From Candidatus Cloacimonadota bacterium (GTDB lineage Bacteria > Cloacimonadota > Cloacimonadia > Cloacimonadales > WRIO01), in NCBI GenBank assembly GCA_017998585.1, contig JAGOCT010000031.1:1-10839 (forward strand): a DNA stretch of 10,839 nt. Direction: 5' to 3'. Each line of letters begins with the position of its first letter. Positions within the stretch are counted from its first letter, which is position 1. The notes under the pieces were generated by a model. That model saw only the letters and a list, made by a program, of their open reading frames with translations. It was not told the DNA's origin and ran no database searches. The position numbers and the translations under genes were made by a program. Below, one piece after another: positions 1 to 7,634 of this stretch.

Positions 1-760
1 AAAATTCCTTAGGTAAATTGATACTTACTCCAGCTTTAATTTCTGATGGAATTGTCATTGTATAATCTACATATTTATGTTTGTAATCAACATCTGCTGA
101 ATGAATATAACTTAAGCCTGCATTGAATGTTTGGCTCTGGTACAAAATTCCTGGTTGAAGACGAAAGAAATAGCGACGAAATCTTAACAAATCAACTTTT
201 CCTTCATTTCTATATTCTCCAAAATTTTGCATATTGAGTATAGAATTGATTCCTACTGATAAATGCTCATTAATCTCTTGTGATGTTGTCAGTGTAAACT
301 GATGATTTTCATAAGTAGGCTGATAATCTACTGTTGTCCCAATTTGGGGAATTGATCTGACAAAACTGTAGTATTTTAATGAATTGACTAATGAATAAGA
401 TAATCCAAAATGAGTGTTGTGAAGAGGTTTAAACGTTAATGCTAAAGATCCGATAGGAGCAGGAGACTGGTATTTGTGGTTGTCATATTGGTTAAACTCT
501 TTTATGTTACCTTTAACGATAAACTCCATATTCAGACTTGCATATTTATCGAGCATTGAGGCTGGATTGTGAATACCATAATCAGCTCCACCTGTTAAAG
601 CAATCCCTGTATGACCTCGACCTGCCATGTCTGAGTTAAGAAAGTTTTTTGAATATTGATCATAAAAACCCTGAGCAAAGTCAGGTCCGACGTAATTTAC
701 CGGTTGTGCTGATAATTTAAGACATATCAACATAGACAGAACAAAAAAGATTCTTTTCAT
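1..760 (-). CDS. Outer-membrane beta-barrel protein, FadL/PorV-like, C-terminus cut off by window edge
   Basis: The reading frame starts at the ATG whose complement is at 758-760 and stays open to the window edge, giving about 253 residues without a stop, so the gene is partial at its 3' end. Residues 1-18 look like a signal peptide: a KR start, a hydrophobic stretch, then LSA before QPVN. Around residues 44-62 the stretch MAGRGHTGIALTGGAD followed by HNPASM matches the N-terminal hatch-like signature of FadL/PorV-type barrels (a glycine-rich run followed by NPA). The remainder alternates aromatic and polar residues in strand-like blocks. Its start lies 3 bp after the purA stop, and the AGGAG Shine-Dalgarno lies inside the purA end, so translation is probably coupled. 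The substrate or role is unknown. It could be a transporter of hydrophobic compounds or a secretion-associated barrel; the family-level call is moderately sure. Confidence 0.75.
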   Translation of the reverse strand, partial: MKRIFFVLSMLICLKLSAQPVNYVGPDFAQGFYDQYSKNFLNSDMAGRGHTGIALTGGADYGIHNPASMLDKYASLNMEFIVKGNIKEFNQYDNHKYQSPAPIGSLALTFKPLHNTHFGLSYSLVNSLKYYSFVRSIPQIGTTVDYQPTYENHQFTLTTSQEINEHLSVGINSILNMQNFGEYRNEGKVDLLRFRRYFFRLQPGILYQSQTFNAGLSYIHSADVDYKHKYVDYTMTIPSEIKAGVSINLPKEF

Positions 761-763
761 TAT

Positions 764-2032
764 TTACTCCTGAGACATAAGAAATATGGTTTGATCTCTT
801 TTTGGCCCTACAGAAACGATAGAGACAGGAATTTCCAGCAAGGATTCGATTTTCTTGACATATAATTGGGCATTAAGCGGTAAAGATTCCCAGGTTTTAC
901 ATTGCGAAATATCTTCAGTCCATGTATTCATGGAGATATAAACGGGCTCTGCATTTTCCAGAATACGCTGATCAGAGGGGAATTCATTGATCATCTGTCC
1001 ATTGATTTTGTATCCTGTACAGATTTTTAATTCATCCAGTCCACTTAAGACATCAAGTAACGTAAGTGCTACACTGTCAATTCCATTAATCATCACTGAG
1101 AATTTGGCTGCGACTACATCAAACCAGCCACAACGTCTCGGACGACCAGTTGTAGAACCATATTCGTTTCCTTGTTTTCTTATTTGTTCGCCAACAGGAT
1201 TGTCTTGTTCAGTTGGAAATGGACCTGAACCTACTCGAGTAAAATAAGATTTAAATACTCCTATCAGCAGGTCAATCTGGTTTGGAGGAAACCCGGTTGC
1301 CACTGAAATTCCACCAGATACAGTATGAGAAGAGGTTACATAAGGATATGTACCAAAATAGATATCCAGTAAAGTCCCCTGTGCGCCTTCAAAGAGAATA
1401 TCTTTATTATCTTTATAATATTGATCGAGTAAATAAGGCAAATTAACCTTATAATCATTGACTCTCTGTCCGAAAGCGTATAGAGAATCAGATTGTTCTT
1501 TGAGTTCTACATCATCAATTTGAATGTTGTGATACTGATAAAGAAAAGATAAACGATAATATATAAAATCAAGGTCATTTAAATCACAGATTCTCAAACC
1601 TAATCGTGAAATAGAATCAGAATAGCAGGGACCAATTCCTCTTTTAGTAGTGCCTATCTTTTTTGCACCAGCAAGAGTTTCTACTTTCTCATCTAACAAT
1701 TTATGGATTGGAAGTACAATGGAAGCCCTTTCATCGATAAAGAAACGGCCTTTGAAAGTGATACCTTTTTCAACAAGAGCAGACATCTCATTTTCAAGCT
1801 GTACAGGATCAATTACAACACCAGATCCCAGAGCACATTTTTTCTCTGAATGAAAGATACCAGAAGGTATCAGGTGCATGACAAATTTATGATTATCAAA
1901 CTGAATCGTGTGACCAGCGTTGCTTCCTCCCTGAAAGCGAACGATAATATCAGCATCACTTGCTAAAACATCAACAATTTTTGCTTTCGCTTCATCTCCA
2001 AAGAGACATCCTAAAACAGCTGTTGTACTCAT
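764..2032 (-). CDS. purA: Adenylosuccinate synthetase (divergent active-site loop)
   Basis: Adenylosuccinate synthetase joins IMP and aspartate using GTP, the first step from IMP to AMP, in the cytoplasm. At 422 aa it has the normal family length. Conserved landmarks are the catalytic Asp13 in GDEAKAK (12-18), NAGHT with His41 (38-42), GTTKRGIGP (127-135), EGAQGTLLD (215-223), GTYPYVTSS (227-235), VGSGPFPTE (267-275), TTGRPRRCGW (294-303) and GPKR (409-412). Several usually invariant positions differ. The GDEGKGK loop reads GDEAKAK and the preceding QW is LF. GTTGRG is GTTKRG, TKLDVLDG is TLLDVLSG near the guanine-binding site, and STGPDR is SVGPKR. Asp13 is kept, unlike in the phage PurZ branch, so PurA activity is the best call. 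An AAGGAG Shine-Dalgarno sits about 7 nt before the ATG, and a promoter lies at 2106-2134. Because the gene has its own promoter it appears transcribed separately from the MoxR operon upstream. Confidence 0.93.
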   Translation of the reverse strand: MSTTAVLGCLFGDEAKAKIVDVLASDADIIVRFQGGSNAGHTIQFDNHKFVMHLIPSGIFHSEKKCALGSGVVIDPVQLENEMSALVEKGITFKGRFFIDERASIVLPIHKLLDEKVETLAGAKKIGTTKRGIGPCYSDSISRLGLRICDLNDLDFIYYRLSFLYQYHNIQIDDVELKEQSDSLYAFGQRVNDYKVNLPYLLDQYYKDNKDILFEGAQGTLLDIYFGTYPYVTSSHTVSGGISVATGFPPNQIDLLIGVFKSYFTRVGSGPFPTEQDNPVGEQIRKQGNEYGSTTGRPRRCGWFDVVAAKFSVMINGIDSVALTLLDVLSGLDELKICTGYKINGQMINEFPSDQRILENAEPVYISMNTWTEDISQCKTWESLPLNAQLYVKKIESLLEIPVSIVSVGPKRDQTIFLMSQE

Positions 2033-2105
2033 TTAATTACTCCTTGTATATCTCATACCATAACAATATGAAATACAATCATTTATTCATTTTCTAACTA
2101 AAGAT

Positions 2106-2134
2106 AAGATAATTAAGGAAATATATCTTGTCAA
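2106..2134 (-). promoter_or_regulatory. Predicted sigma70-type promoter of purA
   Basis: Read on the minus strand, a perfect -35 hexamer TTGACA (2129-2134) is followed by a 17-nt spacer and TATCTT as the -10 (2106-2111, 4 of 6 matches). It lies in the 135-bp gap between the MoxR stop and the purA start and implies a 5' leader of about 65 nt. I saw no riboswitch-like structure in that leader. Confidence 0.6.
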
Positions 2135-2167
2135 CCTAAAATATGAAAAAATAAATTTCTTGTACGC

Positions 2168-3163
2168 CTAATTGATTTTTTCCTGTATTAATTTCTCAAT
2201 TATCTGACTTGATTTAAACCCATCAGCTTCAGCTGCGTAAGAAACTAATACTCTGTGTCTCAGAACCATATCAGCCACTTTTCTGACATCATCGATAGCC
2301 GGAGACAGTCTGCCTTCAAGTGCCGCCTGGATTTTTGCTGCCTGAATTAAATATTGTGAAGCACGAGGCCCGGCTCCCCATGTAACCCATTTTTTGATAA
2401 AGTCAGGCGCATCACTACTCGCAGGACGGGTGGCACGAACCAGACGAACTGCATAAGTCAGCACATGATCACTGATTGGAATCTCATAAAGTGCAGACTG
2501 AATGTTTAAAATTGCCTCATGAGAAATGACAGGTTTGGGTTCTGAAGCATGTTTACTGGTAGTACTGATAACGATTTGTTTTTCTTCTTCAAAATCTGGA
2601 TAATCAATGATAATGTTTAGCATAAAACGATCTAACTGAGCTTCTGGTAAGGGATAAGTACCTTCTTGTTCAATTGGATTTTGTGTCGCAAGTACCAAAA
2701 AGGGAGCTGCTAAAGGATAGGTTGTATTACCTACACTTATTTGAAACTCCTGCATTGCCTGTAAAAGCGCAGATTGAGTCTTTGGAGGGGTTCGGTTAAT
2801 CTCGTCTGCTAAAATCAGATTTGCGAAAACAGGCCCTTTGATAAATTGAAAGTATCTGGATCCGTCATTTTTATTCTCAGTCAGGACTTCTGTACCAGTG
2901 ATATCAGAAGGCATTAAGTCTGGCGTAAACTGAATGCGGCTGAATTTTAACTGAAGTATTTTCGCTAATGTCGATATCATAAGCGTTTTTGCCAGTCCGG
3001 GTACACCTTCAATGAGACAGTGTCCGTTGGCAAAAAGTGCTATCATGATTTGTTCAATCACTTTATCCTGACCAATTATTACTTTATGCAGTTCATTTAA
3101 AATTAGGGTTTTTGTGTTTTTTAGATTATCCAGTATTTCTAAATTATTCGCTTGTGGGCTCAT
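2168..3163 (-). CDS. MoxR-family AAA+ ATPase
   Basis: This is a 331-aa AAA+ ATPase of the MoxR family, a typical length. Landmarks are Walker A GVPGLAKT (53-60), Walker B LILADE followed by INRTPPK (116-128), sensor 1 LATQNP (158-163) and the LDRF arginine motif (177-180). The C-terminal lid domain contains the WGAGPRASQ stretch typical of MoxR proteins. Members act as chaperone-like ATPases that help mature or activate partner proteins, often ones with von Willebrand factor A domains; the partner here is unknown. The start overlaps the end of the upstream membrane-protein gene by 20 bp, with GGAG placed before the ATG, so the two are probably co-translated. The usual neighbours, DUF58 or VWA-domain genes, are not present downstream, where purA follows after a promoter. 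I regard the family call as secure and the cellular job as open. Confidence 0.92.
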   Translation of the reverse strand: MSPQANNLEILDNLKNTKTLILNELHKVIIGQDKVIEQIMIALFANGHCLIEGVPGLAKTLMISTLAKILQLKFSRIQFTPDLMPSDITGTEVLTENKNDGSRYFQFIKGPVFANLILADEINRTPPKTQSALLQAMQEFQISVGNTTYPLAAPFLVLATQNPIEQEGTYPLPEAQLDRFMLNIIIDYPDFEEEKQIVISTTSKHASEPKPVISHEAILNIQSALYEIPISDHVLTYAVRLVRATRPASSDAPDFIKKWVTWGAGPRASQYLIQAAKIQAALEGRLSPAIDDVRKVADMVLRHRVLVSYAAEADGFKSSQIIEKLIQEKIN

Positions 3164-4154
3164 TTTTTTCTCCGTTTTTTATAAAATCCATTAGTTTAAA
3201 TCCAGCGTAGCTTATGCTGATCAGGCCAGCAGCTACAACAATTATACCTGTAATCAGGTGTGAAAAAGTCATGACTGCACTTACCATTTCCTTGCTCAAT
3301 CCAAGACCAACTGAAAAAATCAATACCATGATCAATTCATTTGAACCAATCTGAGCGGGAGGATGAGGTAGTATATAGCTTAAGTAAATTAATGTATAAC
3401 CAAAGAGGACATAGAAGAAATCAATAGATTGCGAGAATGATTTAAACAATACCCAAAAGAATAAACTATCACAAACTACAGAAGATATTGTCAGCAGGAT
3501 ACAAGGGATTAACAGATTTAAATGATTCTTAAAAATAGCCGTACCCTGTATAAATAGCTCAATAAACTCATGAATTTTTTCTTTATAATGATTTGGAAAG
3601 AAAAAGAAGATACTTTGAAGTAATTTTATCACCTTATCTTCCTGTATCGTTGCAAAATATAAAATAGACGCTCCAAAAAGAAAAACACCAATTAATAAGA
3701 AAATAAGTGTATAGAGGTAAGAATCGAGCTGGATGGGTATAAAAGGAATTAGAATAATAATCACAAAAATACCAAAAGTATCAAACAATTTGTCAATAAA
3801 GACAGATGGAAAACTCTTTGAAAGCTGGATTTGATAGTTTTTTTTAATCAGCAGACACTTTGCAAGTTCTCCTGCACGAATCGGTATCAGATAATTTATA
3901 AAATTTCCTGCCAAAAGGTAAGCAAAACTGTCTTTTTGTTTTATTGACTGGCTGGTTGAAAGCAGGATCTTCCATCTGTATGCTCTAATCCAGTATGAGA
4001 ATAGATAAAAAGAAAATGCTAGCAGGGATAAACTGATTTTTATTTGTTTGAAATAAGAAGTCAACAGATTTATATCTATCCATTGAGACCAAAGATAGAG
4101 AAAAAATAACCCGATCGCAACACTAAACATAATTTTAAACAATTTACTCTTCAT
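3144..4154 (-). CDS. UPF0104 / AglD-type multi-spanning membrane protein (LPG-synthase TM-like flippase fold)
   Basis: This 336-aa integral membrane protein has about eight hydrophobic segments, for example near residues 6-25, 40-58, 123-145, 149-170, 214-240, 245-268 and 300-322. It carries marks of the UPF0104 family: RAYRWKILL (57-65), the NFINYLIPIRAGELAKC region (about 84-100), IDKLFDTFG after it, and PHPPAQIGSNE (about 264-274), the equivalent of the PPxPGGxGxxE motif. The family includes the membrane part of lysylphosphatidylglycerol synthase (MprF) and archaeal AglD, which act on or move lipids or lipid-linked sugars. No soluble aminoacyl-transferase domain is present, so it is not a full MprF. 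It lies between a methyltransferase gene (19-bp gap) and MoxR (20-bp overlap). The Shine-Dalgarno is weak (AAAAAG), suggesting dependence on upstream translation. In this lipid-gene setting a role in moving or modifying a lipid is an attractive but unproven inference. Confidence 0.85.
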   Translation of the reverse strand: MKSKLFKIMFSVAIGLFFLYLWSQWIDINLLTSYFKQIKISLSLLAFSFYLFSYWIRAYRWKILLSTSQSIKQKDSFAYLLAGNFINYLIPIRAGELAKCLLIKKNYQIQLSKSFPSVFIDKLFDTFGIFVIIILIPFIPIQLDSYLYTLIFLLIGVFLFGASILYFATIQEDKVIKLLQSIFFFFPNHYKEKIHEFIELFIQGTAIFKNHLNLLIPCILLTISSVVCDSLFFWVLFKSFSQSIDFFYVLFGYTLIYLSYILPHPPAQIGSNELIMVLIFSVGLGLSKEMVSAVMTFSHLITGIIVVAAGLISISYAGFKLMDFIKNGEKNEPTSE

Positions 4155-4173
4155 CTTTTTACAATTTTCTTTC

Positions 4174-5016
4174 TTATCTCACAAAAAGGAGGTATTGATG
4201 ATGAGCCCATATTTTTTTAAATGTATGGGGAGCGTTTTTTTCAAAAAATTCAAATTTCTCAAAGTCTTTTGGCATATCAGGTCGTTTCCCTGAATAGTAA
4301 TCCAAAATGCTAACAGGTTCTTTTTTTATATGTGCTGAGGGTTTTTTAGGCAATAAAAACGACAGTTTCAATTTCTTTAAAAAATCTTCTTTTGACATTC
4401 CAATATCAGGCCATAGGGGACAATCCAGTAATTCATGACTCAGTAGTTTCCATTTGAGTTTTTTCATTTCAGATTTAATGTAATGGACTTTAATATAGTC
4501 TTCGTTCAGGTATTTTTTTAGATCATCCTGTCCAAAATACTTTTGTTGTAAATATCCAATTCCGGTCTGGTTCGGTACAATCAGCAAAATGACTTTTTTA
4601 CTGACTCTATCCAGTTCTTTTAGAAAAACGGAGAGGTCATTAACAAACCATAATGCAGAAAAATTCCATGACATATCAAAAGTTTTCTCTTCAAAAGGGA
4701 GAGAAGAATAATCTTCTGTATAAATGCCTGTAAATGGCAATTCTAAGTCTTTCCATGTTCTTTGAATATAATCAAGTCTTTTTTGATTATGATCCATTAG
4801 CGTGATTTGGCAGTCTTTCTGTGCGATATACATGCTATTTATGCCACTTAATCCGGTAAATCCAAAAGAGGGAGTTTCCAGGACACTTTTAATCTTGAAA
4901 TGTTTTACAGTTTTAAATAGAATTCTGTTGATGATAAAGCGTTCATAAGTTGATCCTAATCCTTCATCAGGATTCTCATAATATTTTTCCCAGAAATGTA
5001 AAATGGGTATTGCCAT
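4174..5016 (-). CDS. Putative class I SAM-dependent methyltransferase
   Basis: This 280-aa soluble protein has the layout of a small class I methyltransferase. Motif I falls at residues 45-57 (VLETPSFGFTGLS), the acidic post-I strand at 71-77 (ITLMDHN, Asp75), a LPFEEKTFD motif at 106-114 comparable to the LPFxDxSFD of UbiE/type 11 enzymes, and a following hydrophobic strand at about 141-148 (KVILLIVP). Motif I is unusual: the common GxGxG is replaced by PSFGFTG, so cofactor binding is likely but not certain. The start is supported by AGGCGG about 5 nt upstream, just downstream of the SDR stop (10-bp gap). Its substrate is not recognisable. Position in the operon suggests a small molecule, sugar or lipid head group; that is inference only. 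Confidence 0.72.
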   Translation of the reverse strand: MAIPILHFWEKYYENPDEGLGSTYERFIINRILFKTVKHFKIKSVLETPSFGFTGLSGINSMYIAQKDCQITLMDHNQKRLDYIQRTWKDLELPFTGIYTEDYSSLPFEEKTFDMSWNFSALWFVNDLSVFLKELDRVSKKVILLIVPNQTGIGYLQQKYFGQDDLKKYLNEDYIKVHYIKSEMKKLKWKLLSHELLDCPLWPDIGMSKEDFLKKLKLSFLLPKKPSAHIKKEPVSILDYYSGKRPDMPKDFEKFEFFEKNAPHTFKKIWAHHQYLLFVR

Positions 5017-5026
5017 TTTTATCCGC

Positions 5027-5998
5027 CTATTTTAATTTTTTATACCATTCAATGGATTGTTTAAAGCCTGGGATGGTTTTAACTCGTTTCAGGTTAAGAT
5101 CTTCATATACCTGATTAACATCATAATACCAGTTTTTTGAAATCAATTCAAAACGACTAATCCATAATTCGTTCTTAAAGAACCGACTTATTTTTTCGCC
5201 AGCTTCAAAGAAAGAAGAGTCTATTTTTCTGTTTAAAGGGTATGGTTTATGATGAAGTTTTTCTGAGATAAATTGTATCAATTCTTCAAAAATCACAGGT
5301 TTTTCATCTGCTATTATCCATTCTTTACCACTTTTATGATCAGATTTTAGCGCTTTTACAAATGCTTCTGTAATCAGATCAATATGTGTCATGTGGAGTC
5401 TGACAGGTTTATTTGGATAAAAAAGCATTTTTTTGTCAATCAGTTTGATTAAAGTAAAAGGGAATCCAAAATCTTCTCCTCCGTATGTGATCGCAGGTCT
5501 TAGAATGTAAGCATTCAGGTTACCAGCCAGAACATATTTCTGAATAATGGCTTCACTTCTGATTTTTGTATAATGATAGTAGTTATCTTCTTGTTTAGGT
5601 GTGTAGTTATTTGCAGGTAATTCCAGGGGAATTGCTCCAAATACACCCACAGAAGAACAGAACAGCAGTTTAGATTGATTTTTGACAGCATTTAGCACTA
5701 ACTGTTCGGTTGCGAATACATTCGCTCTCTGATATTCTTCCTTGCTGAATTTTCGGCCTCCTCTGAGTGCTCCTATATGAACGATATAGGTAAAAGCCTT
5801 TTTTTCAAGGAATTGCTTTAACTTTTTAATATCTCCAAGATCAATCTCTACAAAATTAACCTTATCAATAAATTCAGCATAACGCTTTTTATTTGTTTTT
5901 GGTCTTATTAAAGCGGTGATTTCATAATGACCAATCAGTTTCTTTGCCACACTTTTACCAATAAAACCAGTAATTCCAGTTAGAAGTAATGTTTCCAT
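5027..5998 (-). CDS. NAD(P)-dependent epimerase/dehydratase, extended SDR family
   Basis: This 323-aa extended short-chain dehydrogenase has a complete set of motifs. The NAD(P)-binding loop is TGITGFIG (7-14), with VHIGA (73-77) after strand 4. The catalytic serine region is CSSVGVFG (114-121), the YxxxK pair is Tyr141/Lys145 (YHYTK), and RPAITYGGED (168-177) is the RPxxxYG signature. Relatives act mostly on nucleotide sugars as epimerases, dehydratases or reductases; some work on sterols or lipids, so the exact reaction cannot be called. The ATG directly follows the TAA of the PHP-phosphatase gene (no intervening base), with GGAG inside that gene's last codons, which indicates translational coupling. 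A methyltransferase gene follows 10 bp later. Together they could make a modified sugar or head group, as an inference from order alone. Confidence 0.85.
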   Translation of the reverse strand: METLLLTGITGFIGKSVAKKLIGHYEITALIRPKTNKKRYAEFIDKVNFVEIDLGDIKKLKQFLEKKAFTYIVHIGALRGGRKFSKEEYQRANVFATEQLVLNAVKNQSKLLFCSSVGVFGAIPLELPANNYTPKQEDNYYHYTKIRSEAIIQKYVLAGNLNAYILRPAITYGGEDFGFPFTLIKLIDKKMLFYPNKPVRLHMTHIDLITEAFVKALKSDHKSGKEWIIADEKPVIFEELIQFISEKLHHKPYPLNRKIDSSFFEAGEKISRFFKNELWISRFELISKNWYYDVNQVYEDLNLKRVKTIPGFKQSIEWYKKLK

Positions 5999-6790
5999 TT
6001 ATTCTCCAAAAAATCCGAATAATTTTTCAAAAAAGCTTTTCTTTTTAGGTGTTTCTCTTCTACTCATATAAAAATGAGGGATATGTTCGTTTTTTAGCAT
6101 TTTTTCAGGAAAAGTTTTTGATAAAAGCTGTGCCATTTTATCATCAAATTCAGCTCTAATGGCATCTACTGCTTCAGCATAATCATAGACTCCTGAATGA
6201 CAGTGACAATCTGATCCAAGAAAATGTGCCCAACCTCTGTCAATTAATTCAAATGCGGTATCCTGAACTTGTTTGCCATAACCACCTAAAATACTGCTGG
6301 TATTAATTTGCAGATAAACATCTCTTTGCAGGAAATCATCCGCTTTATCTGGATTTTGCTTGATTTCACGGTATCTTTCCGGGTGGGCTAAAATGGGCTT
6401 CATCCCTTTTCTGTTCATCTGATAAAGGAGTTGAAACAAATCTTCCGTAAAACCATTGAGATTATTTTCTATCAGTACATATTGAGAATTATTGATGAAG
6501 AGGTTTTCTTTATATATTTCATCAATGATATTTTCACCGTTGAGGTAAACTTCAGCTGAGTGAAAAAAATCTACATCAGGAGCATATTGTTGCTTAACAG
6601 ACATTACTTTATTGAATGCTGATTTGACTTTTTCCTGAGTACTATCATAAAAACCAGGCATATAGTGAGGTGTAAAAACAAGCTTCTTAACGCCTGATTG
6701 CTGAATGAGTTTTAGATATTCGATGGTCGTTTCAAAATCTTGAGAACCATCATCAAGTTCTGCCAATATATGGTTGTGAATATCAATCAT
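5999..6790 (-). CDS. PHP-domain phosphatase, CpsB/CapC/YwqE-like (tyrosine phosphatase family)
   Basis: This 263-aa metal-dependent PHP hydrolase starts MIDIHNHIL, like the CpsB/YwqE protein-tyrosine phosphatases of polysaccharide loci. Likely metal ligands are His5, His7, Asp14, His42 (TPHY), Glu80 (SAEVY), His136 (LAHPERY), Asp194 and His196 (GSDCH). In relatives these enzymes dephosphorylate BY-kinases and so control capsule or exopolysaccharide export; no such kinase or polymerase gene is visible here. The C-terminus is lysine- and phenylalanine-rich (KKKSFFEKLFGFFG), a short amphipathic tail that may touch the membrane. It sits 16 bp after the GGGP synthase gene with AAGGAA before its ATG, and directly abuts the SDR gene. 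An alternative is a phosphatase acting on a small phosphorylated metabolite, since PHP-fold enzymes also include such members. Confidence 0.88.
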   Translation of the reverse strand: MIDIHNHILAELDDGSQDFETTIEYLKLIQQSGVKKLVFTPHYMPGFYDSTQEKVKSAFNKVMSVKQQYAPDVDFFHSAEVYLNGENIIDEIYKENLFINNSQYVLIENNLNGFTEDLFQLLYQMNRKGMKPILAHPERYREIKQNPDKADDFLQRDVYLQINTSSILGGYGKQVQDTAFELIDRGWAHFLGSDCHCHSGVYDYAEAVDAIRAEFDDKMAQLLSKTFPEKMLKNEHIPHFYMSRRETPKKKSFFEKLFGFFGE

Positions 6791-6806
6791 AGAATTTCCT
6801 TATTTA

Positions 6807-7556
6807 CTATCTGACACTGTGAACAGCATCTGCGAATTCTCTGACAATGCTGTATTCATCCAGTTGTTCTAAAACAGTTCCAATAACAACAAAATCAGCT
6901 CCTGCTTCAGCCTTTTGTTTTGCTGTATCTGGGGTTCTGATTCCACCTCCCACAATCAGAGGTATTTCGATTTTTGATGAAACAGCCTGAATCATTTCTT
7001 CAGGGACAGATTCTTTAGCGCCACTTCCTGCTTCCAGATATATCATTTTCATGCCAAGATATTGTCCTGCTAAAGCATGAATCAGTGCAATATCGTTTTT
7101 TCTTCGAGGTATAGGCATACTATGACTCATGTACTGGACAGATGATAGATTGCCTGACTCTACCAAGAGATAGCCGGTTGGAATGCTTTCCAGTCCGGTA
7201 TGATAAAGTTGTGGGGCACATCTGACTTGTTCTTCAATTAACACTTGAGGATTTCTGCTGCTAAGCATACTCAATAATAAAATTGCATCAGCGTAAGCGC
7301 TTACAAAATTAAACAGACCTGGAAATATGATAACAGGTATATCAACTGATTGTTTTATTTGCCGGATGCTTTCTTCATAGTGCTTTTCTATCATAATACT
7401 GCCACCAATTAAAATGGCATCTGCATTACTCTTTTGATAAATTTCTGCCAGTTTGACATTTGTTTTGATATCTTGTTTGTCAGGGTCAATCAGACAAAAC
7501 AAACAGGCATTTTGTCTGCGTTTTTCAATAAGTTTGGTATATATATCATTTTTCAT
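6807..7556 (-). CDS. Geranylgeranylglyceryl phosphate synthase (GGGPS/PcrB family, group II-like)
   Basis: This 249-aa TIM-barrel prenyltransferase forms the first ether bond of archaeal-type lipids by joining a prenyl diphosphate to sn-glycerol 1-phosphate. Recognisable parts are LIDPDK (22-27, magnesium and substrate site), GGS (51-53), FPG (78-80), ILLLSMLSSRNP (92-103), IPTGYLLVESG (125-135), YLEAGSGA (173-180, phosphate-binding region), VGGGIRTP (202-209) and VIGT (224-227). SSRNP and the overall length match the group II enzymes found in some archaea and in Bacteroidota-type bacteria, rather than the heptaprenyl-using PcrB of Firmicutes. An AGGAG Shine-Dalgarno lies 6 nt before the ATG. 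The gene follows the UbiA gene after 99 bp and precedes the PHP gene by 16 bp. The glycerol-1-phosphate dehydrogenase needed to supply its acceptor is not in the window. The family is secure; GGPP as donor is inferred from the adjacent synthase. Confidence 0.93.
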   Translation of the reverse strand: MKNDIYTKLIEKRRQNACLFCLIDPDKQDIKTNVKLAEIYQKSNADAILIGGSIMIEKHYEESIRQIKQSVDIPVIIFPGLFNFVSAYADAILLLSMLSSRNPQVLIEEQVRCAPQLYHTGLESIPTGYLLVESGNLSSVQYMSHSMPIPRRKNDIALIHALAGQYLGMKMIYLEAGSGAKESVPEEMIQAVSSKIEIPLIVGGGIRTPDTAKQKAEAGADFVVIGTVLEQLDEYSIVREFADAVHSVR

Positions 7557-7605
7557 AAAAATCTCCTAATAAGCGATTTCAGTTCACACTTCATTTGTTC
7601 AGTGA

Positions 7606-7634
7606 ATTATCTGCTCTGCAAACAAAGTGCTCAA
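7606..7634 (-). promoter_or_regulatory. Possible internal promoter before the GGGP synthase gene
   Basis: On the minus strand TTGAGC (7629-7634) is followed by a 17-nt spacer and GATAAT (7606-7611), 4 of 6 and 5 of 6 matches to the sigma70 consensus. It lies in the only wide gap (99 bp) of the eight-gene run and would give a leader of about 43 nt. It may let the six downstream genes be expressed apart from the first two. Confidence 0.42.

Noticed and set aside
987..1247. Plus-strand open frame of 86 codons
   Set aside because: It lies wholly antisense to purA, whose motifs are intact, and has no recognisable domain.
1650..1853. Plus-strand open frame of 67 codons
   Set aside because: Antisense shadow of the purA N-terminal half; no ribosome site or domain.
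764..2032. PurZ-type diaminopurine (phage) enzyme instead of PurA
   Set aside because: The catalytic Asp13 and His41 of PurA are kept, and no phage genes are nearby.
2135..2167. Intrinsic terminator after MoxR
   Set aside because: There is a T-rich stretch on the minus strand but no GC-containing stem before it.
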